A stretch of 19,219 nt of DNA, from positions 1 through 19,219 of the forward strand of contig CAKTAG010000017.1 of NCBI GenBank assembly GCA_934527325.1. The letters run 5' to 3'. Position numbers and translations under genes: made by a program. Below are positions 8,676-15,539 of the stretch, in pieces. This stretch comes from an uncultured Candidatus Soleaferrea sp. Its GTDB lineage: Bacteria > Bacillota > Clostridia > Oscillospirales > Ruminococcaceae. The stretch's first letter is position 1, and each line of letters opens with the position of its first letter. The notes below the pieces were generated by a model. The model saw only the letters and a program-made list of their open reading frames with translations, did not search any database and had not been told where the DNA came from.

Positions 8676-10427
8676 TTGTCTGCAAATAATGTAGTTTATT
8701 CTATTAATGGCCCAGTAGTTATGGTTAAAGAAACAAAAGATTTTTCTATGTTAGAAATGGTTTTTGTAGGTAATAAACGCCTTGTAGGTGAAGTTATATC
8801 TATAAATGAACATTTTACAACTATTCAAGTTTACGAAACAACTACAGGTTTAAAACCAGGTGAGCCAGTTGTAGGTACAGGGGATAATATGTGTGTTGTT
8901 TTAGGGCCAGGAATAATGGCTAATATATTTGATGGAATAGAAAGGCCTTTAAAAAAGTTAGAAGAAGAATCTGGAGCTTTTATAGATGAAGGAAGTAATA
9001 TTGATAACCTTGATATGGAAAAAATGTGGGATGTTCAAGTAACAGTAAGGTTAGGGGAAACACTTAAAAAAGGGTATATGTATGCTAAATGTAAAGAAAC
9101 ACCATTAATTGAACATCGGTGCTTATTATCGCCGTATATAGAAAGTGGAGAGGTAATTTTTGTAGCAGAAGATGGTGAATATTCTTTAAAAGATACAATT
9201 GTAAAAATAAAAACACCAGATAATAAAATTATAGATCTTAAATTATACCAAAAATGGCCAATTAGAATACCAAGGCCTGTTTTAAAAAGGTTACCGCTAA
9301 AGCAGCCTCTTATTACAGGGCAAAGGGTAATAGATTCTATTTTCCCTATAGCTAAAGGTGGAACAGGGGCTGTGCCTGGAGGTTTTGGTACAGGCAAAAC
9401 TATGACACAACACCAATTAGCTAAATGGTGTGATGCAGATATAATTGTTTATATTGGATGTGGAGAACGTGGAAATGAAATGACACAGGTTTTAGAAGAG
9501 TTTTCAGGATTGATAGATCCGAAATCTGGGTCACCACTTACTGATAGAACTGTACTTATTGCTAATACTTCTAATATGCCAGTTGCAGCTAGGGAAGCTT
9601 CTATTTACACAGGCATAACGTTAGCTGAATATTATAGAGATATGGGGTACCATGTTGCTATGATGGCTGATTCTACTTCTAGGTGGGCAGAGGCTTTAAG
9701 GGAGATTTCTGGTAGGTTAGAAGAAATGCCTGCAGAAGAAGGGTACCCGGCATATTTGCCATCGCGTTTATCTCAGTTTTATGAAAGAGCAGGTTACATG
9801 GTTAATTTAAATAACCAAGAAGGCTCAATATCTATTATTGGAGCAGTTTCTCCACAAGGTGCAGATTTTTCGGAACCTGTTACACAAAATACAAAAAGGT
9901 TTGTAAGGTGTTTTTGGGCGTTAGATAAATCTTTAGCTTATGCTAGGCATTACCCAGCTATTAATTGGAATACTAGTTATAGTGAGTATTTAGATGATTT
10001 AGCGGATTGGTATAATAGCAATATAGATAGTGGCTTTTTATTATCAAGGCAAAGAATATATTCTTTGTTGCAAGAAGAAAGCAAATTAATGGAAATTGTT
10101 AAACTTATTGGTGCAGATGTTTTACCAGATGATCAAAAACTGATTATTGAAATTGCAAAGGTTATAAGGGTAGGCTTTTTGCAACAAAATGCATACCATA
10201 AAGATGATACGTATGTTCCGCTTGAAAAGCAATTAAAAATGATGAATGTTATAATTAAACTTTATGATGTTTCTAAGTCTATAATTTCAAATGGTGTAGC
10301 ACTATCACAATTTATGGAAAAAACAGATATGTTTGAAAAATTAATAAAAATGAAATATGATATTCCAAATGATAGATTGGATATATTTGATGAATATTTT
10401 AATGAAATAAATAGTTTAAAAGAGTAA
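8676..10427 (+). CDS. ntpA: V-type ATPase catalytic subunit A
   Basis: This is the nucleotide-hydrolysing or -synthesising A subunit of the V/A-type rotary ATPase (583 residues from TTG 8676; family about 580-595). Seen in order are an N-terminal beta-barrel (YSINGPVVMVKE), the A-specific insertion with WDVQV, the P-loop GGFGTGKT at about 235-242, the GER motif IGCGERGNEMT with catalytic-type Glu, then SNMPVAAREAS and ADSTSRWAEALREIS. Most A subunits I remember carry GPFGxGKT, so the Pro-to-Gly change is a variant. An in-frame ATG at 8658 has no ribosome site. AAAGGTGG (8661-8668) sits 7 bases before TTG 8676, so TTG is preferred. No subunit B, D or membrane-sector gene adjoins it. It starts 48 bases after the DUF4340 gene and may be transcribed with it. 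Confidence 0.95.
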   Translation: MSANNVVYSINGPVVMVKETKDFSMLEMVFVGNKRLVGEVISINEHFTTIQVYETTTGLKPGEPVVGTGDNMCVVLGPGIMANIFDGIERPLKKLEEESGAFIDEGSNIDNLDMEKMWDVQVTVRLGETLKKGYMYAKCKETPLIEHRCLLSPYIESGEVIFVAEDGEYSLKDTIVKIKTPDNKIIDLKLYQKWPIRIPRPVLKRLPLKQPLITGQRVIDSIFPIAKGGTGAVPGGFGTGKTMTQHQLAKWCDADIIVYIGCGERGNEMTQVLEEFSGLIDPKSGSPLTDRTVLIANTSNMPVAAREASIYTGITLAEYYRDMGYHVAMMADSTSRWAEALREISGRLEEMPAEEGYPAYLPSRLSQFYERAGYMVNLNNQEGSISIIGAVSPQGADFSEPVTQNTKRFVRCFWALDKSLAYARHYPAINWNTSYSEYLDDLADWYNSNIDSGFLLSRQRIYSLLQEESKLMEIVKLIGADVLPDDQKLIIEIAKVIRVGFLQQNAYHKDDTYVPLEKQLKMMNVIIKLYDVSKSIISNGVALSQFMEKTDMFEKLIKMKYDIPNDRLDIFDEYFNEINSLKE

Positions 10428-10472
10428 ATAATTTAAAGGTAAGTTTGTGCTAAATAAAAAAGATTATTTGGT

Positions 10473-10526
10473 TAAAATGAACCCCGATTGTTATACAACA
10501 AAGTTTAACAATTTGGGTTTATTTTA
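10473..10526 (+). terminator. 21-base-arm hairpin after ntpA, probable terminator
   Basis: Arms at 10473-10493 and 10506-10526 pair over 21 positions with one mismatch and two G-T wobbles. The core is GAACCCCGATTGTTA against TAACAATTTGGGTTT, with a 12-base loop. The 3' arm runs into TTTATTTTA, which serves as the U-rich end. It lies 45 bases past the ntpA stop and most likely ends the ABC-ntpA transcript. Confidence 0.7.
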
Positions 10527-10590
10527 TGTGTATAAATATTGTAGAACTAAAAAAGGTATAATTTAAATATATTAGTTAAATATTAAACAA

Positions 10591-10640
10591 ATTAAGCAGG
10601 AGTGTTTTCTTTTTTGGTACAGAAAACATTCCTGCTTAAT
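10591..10640 (-). terminator. 19-base-arm hairpin between convergent genes, probable tspO terminator
   Basis: ATTAAGCAGGAGTGTTTTC (10591-10609) pairs with 10622-10640 over 19 positions with a single G-T wobble, around a 12-base loop. Read on the minus strand the stem ends in TTAAT and is followed by TTTGTTTAATATTT. That is U-rich and suits termination of tspO, whose stop lies 52 bases upstream in its own direction. It could also act as a second stop for read-through from the + strand. Confidence 0.65.
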
Positions 10641-10692
10641 AGACCATTTATATTCTTTAATTTTTTTAGGTTAGCATAGCAAATCATATTTT

Positions 10693-11154
10693 TTATCTAT
10701 TTAGTAAGTAAACCATAATATTTAAGTAGCTGGCAAATGTTACCCACAAAAAATATGGTATTTGCAATATGCTGGCTAGGTAATTTATTTTGTAAAAAGA
10801 AATTATCATAGCTAAAATAATTAACCATAACAAAATAATCCATATAAAAGAAATTAAATATAGTTGACAGTTAAAAAATAGTAATGGCCATATAAAATTA
10901 ATAATCAATTGTAGAATATAAATTTTTAAAGCATGGTTTTTAGTTGGGTTATTAGAGATATATATTAAATAAGATGATATTCCCATTAAAATAAATAATA
11001 TAGTCCAAATTATTGGAAAGATATTTGGTGGAGGAGCTAAGGCAGGTTTATTTAAATGTTCATAAATTTTTGTTGAATTAAGTGTAAATAATGCAGACAT
11101 TGCCCCTATTCCTAAACTTGCGAATAAACTTATGGCTAGTGTTTTTATTTTCAT
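10693..11154 (-). CDS. tspO: TspO/MBR family membrane protein
   Basis: This is a member of the tryptophan-rich sensory / peripheral benzodiazepine receptor family: five-helix membrane proteins that bind porphyrins and related tetrapyrroles. The 153 residues contain about five hydrophobic helices. The family motifs are visible: KPALAPPPNIFPIIWT after helix 1, GISSYLI, LQLIINFIWPLLFF and the C-terminal PYFLWVTFASYLN. A GTG at 11166 would add four residues but overlaps the ribosome site. The minus-strand TAGGTG at 11169-11164 is well spaced for ATG 11154. It is the only clear minus-strand gene in the window, converges on ntpA and appears monocistronic. Physiological role in Firmicutes is uncertain; stress or tetrapyrrole handling is only a family-level suggestion. 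Confidence 0.93.
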   Translation of the reverse strand: MKIKTLAISLFASLGIGAMSALFTLNSTKIYEHLNKPALAPPPNIFPIIWTILFILMGISSYLIYISNNPTKNHALKIYILQLIINFIWPLLFFNCQLYLISFIWIILLWLIILAMIISFYKINYLASILQIPYFLWVTFASYLNIMVYLLNR

Positions 11155-11541
11155 AATATTTAACACCTACTTTTAAAATTTTTGTAATTTAAAATATTTA
11201 ATTTTTTTATTATTATTTTATGTTAAAATATTAAAAAATATCATATGAATTAAAAATTGATATTTAGAAGAATTAACACACTATAGAAAACATATTATTT
11301 TTATTACGATATGAGATGATAACAATTAAAGTTGCAAATAAGTGAATAATGAGCGTATAGGTAAAAAATGTAAAAATGTTTAAATTATTAATTAATAATA
11401 GAATATTGAACAAAATAATTAAGTTAACAAACCAGAAATAAAAACATTTTTAGTATTAGTTTTAATTTGACTTTTTGAAAAGAGTATGATAAACTATATA
11501 AGAATTATATATTTGTACATATAGAAAAGGAGCTTTATAAT
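11155..11541. other. A/T-rich intergenic region between divergent tspO and the amidase gene
   Basis: This stretch of 387 bases has no gene I can support. It should hold the promoters of both flanking genes. The one for the amidase is listed separately; for tspO I see only weak A/T-rich candidates. A short inverted repeat, AAATATCA (11236-11243) with TGATATTT (11258-11265), could be an operator but is of a kind expected by chance in such A/T-rich DNA. No riboswitch or tRNA-like fold was recognised. Confidence 0.5.
11467..11495 (+). promoter_or_regulatory. Sigma-A-type promoter for the amidase gene
   Basis: TTGACT (11467-11472) and TAAACT (11490-11495) are 17 bases apart. The -35 box matches five of six consensus bases and the -10 box keeps the TA....T frame. 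Transcription would start near 11502, about 40 bases before the amidase ATG, and the AAAGGAG ribosome site is at 11526-11532. Confidence 0.6.
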
Positions 11542-13440
11542 ATGAAAAAATTTGTTAAATGTGTATATGCTGTTAGTTTAACTTCAAGCGTAGTTTTTTC
11601 TTCTGCTTTTTATAATGTTTGGGGAACGGCGCCTACAAGTACTAATAGTAGTATAGGTGAAGTTGCTGGTAAAGATGATGATAGTAGAATGGAAGTAAGA
11701 TTTTTACAGACATTAGGTATACTATACCCTGAAAAAGCTGCAACAACTAAAGATGATAAATTTTATATAGCTGGAACTTCAGATCCTGAGCAACCATTGT
11801 ATATAAACGATCAGGAATATCAAGGAAGAACATTGAATGGTGCATTTGAAGTTGAAGTTTCAGTACCAGAAGATGGATTTTATCAATGCGTTTTTAGACA
11901 AGGGGATGTTTCTAAGGTAGTTCCAATATTTAAAAATGTATCAGTAGATCCAAAGTATGATGGCTTTGCAGTACCATCTGTAGTACGTAAAAATTCAGGT
12001 ATTATAGATAGTAGTGTGTTTCCAAGTAGCAGTGTTATTGTAAAAGAAAAGAAGGTTACTCTTAGTTGTATGGCACCGGCTAATGCTAAAGTTTCTGCTA
12101 ATTTTTGTGGAACAACGTTTGAATTACGTCAAGAAAATTCATCGGCAGAAGAAGGTGTTACTACTAAATATAGTATAGAAGTAAATCTAGAATCTTCATT
12201 ACAAGATGATAAATGTTATAATTTGGGAGCAGTAAAATATACTGTTGAATATAATGGAAATGTTGAGGAAAAAACTTCATTAGGTAAAATTTACTATGCA
12301 AAAGAAGAACTTTCATTGCCTAAAGCTATTAGAGTTGTTTGGAATAATGCGTTTATAAAAGATCGAGCACATATTGATGGTAATGTAATATCGGAATTAA
12401 AAAAGGGTAATATAGCTGAAGTAATAGGTAAAGAAAATGGAATGTACGAAATAAAATATGGTGACCAAAGCGGCTGGGTAGGTGAAATTTGTTGTGAACC
12501 AATTTTTGACCAAATAGAAATAAATAATGAAATATCTGGTGTTAACTTTACAAAAAATGATAAATGGGAAATTTTGACTTTTAAAGGAACATGCAATCCA
12601 GTTTTTACATCTAATTTAGTAGACGATAAATTGAGTGTAAAGTTATATAATACTGTAGGTAATTTAGATTTATCTTCATTAAGGCAGAGTAGTTCGTTGT
12701 TTGATGATGTTACCAGCAAAAGTGAAGATGGGTATTTAGAAATTGTATTTAACCTAAAAGAAAAAGATATTTTATGGGGGTATAACATTGGCATTGATGA
12801 AGATAACAATAGCTTAGCTATAGAGCTTAGAAAAAAGCCAGTGTTATCATCTAACCCTGAAAAACCGTTGCAAAATATTTCTATATTAATTGACCCTGGC
12901 CATGGTGGAAGTGACCCAGGTGCATTGGGATTGATGGGGAAAATTGGATACTATGATGAAAAAACGGTTAATTTGGCTAATGCTTTAGAATTAAAAAAAT
13001 GTTTAGAAGAAGCAGGTGCTAAAGTTTATATGACCAGAGAGACTGACAAATATGTTAGTTTAAGTGATAGAGTTGGGTATATAGAGGATATTAAACCTGA
13101 TATTTACATTGTAATGCATTCAGATGCTTCTGCAACTAAGATTAAAGCCAACGGTGTGGCAATACATTATACTAATCGTAATCCACGCTCTAAAGAGTTT
13201 GCTTCGTTAATTCTTGATAAAATTACTAGTTACATTGGAGCAGGAAATAGAGGAATAAAAGAGACGGATTTTTATGTGCTTAGATTTGGAGCGTGCCCTT
13301 CTATTTTTTGTGAAAATTATATGGTATCAAATATTCGCGATTCTGCTAATTTAGCTTTAAAAGGAACGAGAACTGCTATAGCAAGAGGAATAACAGATGG
13401 AGTTATTAAATTTTTATATTCTTTAGTAACAACAGAATAA
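11542..13440 (+). CDS. Secreted N-acetylmuramoyl-L-alanine amidase (Amidase_3) with SH3-like domain
   Basis: This is a zinc amidase expected to cut the bond between N-acetylmuramic acid and L-alanine in peptidoglycan, outside the cell (632 residues). Residues 1-30 form a signal peptide: a KK start, a hydrophobic core, and likely cleavage near GTA. Residues about 45-255 are a beta-rich region I cannot assign. About 262-317 resemble a bacterial SH3 domain (VVWNNAFIKDRAHIDG ... GDQSGWVGEICCE). About 322-432 could be an AMIN-like domain. The catalytic domain (about 446-626) keeps zinc ligands H454 (DPGHGG), E473 (YDEKTVNLA) and H526 (VMHSDAS), and the general-base glutamate E591. E591 sits in SIFCENYMVSN rather than the common VELGFLSN. 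ATG 11542 follows AAAGGAG at 9 bases. It appears monocistronic and could act in cell separation or wall turnover. Confidence 0.93.
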   Translation: MKKFVKCVYAVSLTSSVVFSSAFYNVWGTAPTSTNSSIGEVAGKDDDSRMEVRFLQTLGILYPEKAATTKDDKFYIAGTSDPEQPLYINDQEYQGRTLNGAFEVEVSVPEDGFYQCVFRQGDVSKVVPIFKNVSVDPKYDGFAVPSVVRKNSGIIDSSVFPSSSVIVKEKKVTLSCMAPANAKVSANFCGTTFELRQENSSAEEGVTTKYSIEVNLESSLQDDKCYNLGAVKYTVEYNGNVEEKTSLGKIYYAKEELSLPKAIRVVWNNAFIKDRAHIDGNVISELKKGNIAEVIGKENGMYEIKYGDQSGWVGEICCEPIFDQIEINNEISGVNFTKNDKWEILTFKGTCNPVFTSNLVDDKLSVKLYNTVGNLDLSSLRQSSSLFDDVTSKSEDGYLEIVFNLKEKDILWGYNIGIDEDNNSLAIELRKKPVLSSNPEKPLQNISILIDPGHGGSDPGALGLMGKIGYYDEKTVNLANALELKKCLEEAGAKVYMTRETDKYVSLSDRVGYIEDIKPDIYIVMHSDASATKIKANGVAIHYTNRNPRSKEFASLILDKITSYIGAGNRGIKETDFYVLRFGACPSIFCENYMVSNIRDSANLALKGTRTAIARGITDGVIKFLYSLVTTE

Positions 13441-13454
13441 GAAATAATATTTTA

Positions 13455-13491
13455 ACACATTAAAGCCACACTCAGTGTGGCTTTAATGTGT
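13455..13491. terminator. Strong hairpin between the amidase gene and ligA
   Basis: CACATTAAAGCCACAC (13456-13471) and its exact complement at 13475-13490 form a 16-base perfect stem around the loop TCA, extended by one A-T pair. The core AAAGCCACAC...GTGTGGCTTT has the usual form of a low-GC Firmicute terminator, with A-rich and T-rich ends that would work on both strands. It should end the amidase transcript 15 bases after its stop codon. ligA is on the same strand, so it would need its own promoter; TATTAT at 13507-13512 is a possible -10 box, but I see no good -35. Confidence 0.78.
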
Positions 13492-13526
13492 AGATAGAGG
13501 GAAAAATATTATAGGGGAGTTAATTA

Positions 13527-15500
13527 ATGAGCCAAAGTGATATAAAATCTAAAATAATTAGTTTAAGGAAAACAATTAATTACCATAATAAAATGTATTA
13601 CTTATTAGATGCACCTGAAATTGATGATATTGAATATGATAAGCTTTTACATGAGTTAATAGAACTTGAAAAACAATACCCAGAGTTTTATGATAACAAC
13701 TCCCCTACTGTAAGGGTTGGTGGATTTGCGCTAACAACTTTTGAACCAGTAGAGCATAAGGTTCAAATGGGGAGTTTGCAAGATGTTTTTAGTTTAGATG
13801 ATATATATGATTTTGATAAAAGAGTAAGGCAATTAGTTGAAAAGCCAGAATATGTACTAGAACCTAAAATTGATGGATTATCAGTTTCTTTGGAGTACAA
13901 AAATGGTAAATTTATAAGAGCTTCTACAAGAGGTGACGGGTATGTAGGAGAAGATGTTACTAATAATGTGAAAACAATACTATCTGTACCAATGGAGTTA
14001 CCAATAAATATTGATTTGGAAGTTCGTGGCGAAGTTTATATGCCAAAAAAAATTTTTTATAAATTGGTTGAAGAACAAAGCTTAAAAAATGAAAAAAATT
14101 TTAAAAATCCTAGAAATGCTGCTGCAGGTTCTTTAAGGCAGAAAGACCCAAAAGTGACGGCAAAACGAAAATTAGATATTTTTATTTTTAACGTTCAACA
14201 GGTAAGTGGTGTAGAATATGTTAACCATAAAGATTCTTTAGATGAATTGAAAAAGATGAATTTTAATGTAATTCCATATTACGAAGTTTTTAACGATATA
14301 AGTGATGTTGTAGCTGGTATATTAAAAATTGGGGAAGATAGAGATTCTTATAAGTTTGATATTGATGGAGCAGTTGTAAAATTAAATAATTTTGCAGATA
14401 GAAGTTTATTGGGTAAAACTTCTAAATTTCCTAAATGGGCGGTTGCTTTTAAATTTCCACCAGAAGAAAAAAAAACAGAGCTTTTAAATGTTGAAATTAA
14501 TGTTGGTAGAACAGGTGTTTTAACTCCTACAGCTGTTTTTAAGCCTGTTGTTTTGGCAGGCACAACAGTTTCTAGAGCAGTGTTGCATAACCAAGACTTG
14601 ATTAATAAAAAAGCGATTGGTATAGGGGATGTTATTATTGTTAGAAAAGCTGGAGATATTATTCCTGAAGTGGTAGGAGTAGAAAAACATTGTGAAAATT
14701 CTAAAATTTATAAAATGCCGCAATATTGCCCATCATGTGGTTCAAAGGTGTTTATAGAAGAATCTGCTTATAGATGTATAAATTTAAATTGCCCAGCTCA
14801 ATTATTAAGGAATATAATTCATTTTGTTTCTAGGCCAGCTATGGATATTGAAGGATTAGGTGAATCTTTAATTGAAAAATTGGTTAATAATAAATTAATA
14901 TTTTCGCCAGCAGATTTGTATTACATTAAAGCTAAAGATATATTGAATATAGACCGAATGGGTGAAAAATCTGTAGAAAATATTTTTAATTCTATTAACA
15001 AATCTAAAAAAAATAATTTAGAAAAATTAATTTTTGGTTTGGGTATAAGAGGTATTGGCAAAAAAGCTTCGCAAGATTTGGCTAATAAATTTATGGATAT
15101 AGAGAATTTATTTTCTGCTACAGAGGAGGAAATATTAGCTATAAATGGTTTTGGCAAAATTATGGCTCAAAATATTATTGATTATTTTTCACTTAAACAA
15201 ACTAGATTAACTGTTAATAAGTTAAAAGAAGCAAAAGTTAATACAACTCAAGAGGTTAAAAATATAGAAACAAAATTAAATGGAATGGTTTTTGTTATTA
15301 CTGGAACTTTTGAAAAAATGAGCAGAGAAGCAGCAAAAGAGATTATTCACAATTTTGGTGGCAAAGTTGTTGCAGCGGTTTCTAAAAATGTTACACATAT
15401 TTTAGTTGGTGAAAACCCTGGTAGTAAATTGGCTAAAGCTCAAAATTTGGGTATTGAAATATTATATGAAAAAGACTTAAAAAATTTAATTGATGAATAA
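13527..15500 (+). CDS. ligA: NAD-dependent DNA ligase
   Basis: This enzyme seals nicks between Okazaki fragments and in repair, using NAD+ (657 residues, family about 650-680). It starts with a Ia domain (residues 1-60, with YY-LLDAPEIDDIEYD). The nucleotidyl-transfer domain has the adenylated lysine K114 in KIDG. An OB fold follows (VGRTGVLTPTAVFKPV), then a four-cysteine zinc site (C401, C404, C417, C422), helix-hairpin-helix repeats (IDRMGEKS, GLGIRGIGKKA, INGFGKIMA) and a C-terminal BRCT domain from about 585 (VFVITGTFEKMSREAAKE). ATG 13527 follows AGGGGAG (13513-13519) at 7 bases. It ends 39 bases before dnaE with no terminator between, so the two replication genes probably share a transcript. 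All key residues seem intact. Confidence 0.97.
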   Translation: MSQSDIKSKIISLRKTINYHNKMYYLLDAPEIDDIEYDKLLHELIELEKQYPEFYDNNSPTVRVGGFALTTFEPVEHKVQMGSLQDVFSLDDIYDFDKRVRQLVEKPEYVLEPKIDGLSVSLEYKNGKFIRASTRGDGYVGEDVTNNVKTILSVPMELPINIDLEVRGEVYMPKKIFYKLVEEQSLKNEKNFKNPRNAAAGSLRQKDPKVTAKRKLDIFIFNVQQVSGVEYVNHKDSLDELKKMNFNVIPYYEVFNDISDVVAGILKIGEDRDSYKFDIDGAVVKLNNFADRSLLGKTSKFPKWAVAFKFPPEEKKTELLNVEINVGRTGVLTPTAVFKPVVLAGTTVSRAVLHNQDLINKKAIGIGDVIIVRKAGDIIPEVVGVEKHCENSKIYKMPQYCPSCGSKVFIEESAYRCINLNCPAQLLRNIIHFVSRPAMDIEGLGESLIEKLVNNKLIFSPADLYYIKAKDILNIDRMGEKSVENIFNSINKSKKNNLEKLIFGLGIRGIGKKASQDLANKFMDIENLFSATEEEILAINGFGKIMAQNIIDYFSLKQTRLTVNKLKEAKVNTTQEVKNIETKLNGMVFVITGTFEKMSREAAKEIIHNFGGKVVAAVSKNVTHILVGENPGSKLAKAQNLGIEILYEKDLKNLIDE

Positions 15501-15539
15501 TGTCTGTTAATATATTTACTAAAATAAGGAATTGATTTT

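Noticed and set aside
11236..11265. Short inverted repeat AAATATCA / TGATATTT as an operator
   Set aside because: Eight A/T-rich pairs with a 14-base loop are expected by chance in this composition.
12294..12809. Open frame of 171 codons on the minus strand
   Set aside because: It is opposite the SH3-like and following regions of the amidase gene. Such long antisense frames are common in A/T-rich DNA, and no start signal is seen.
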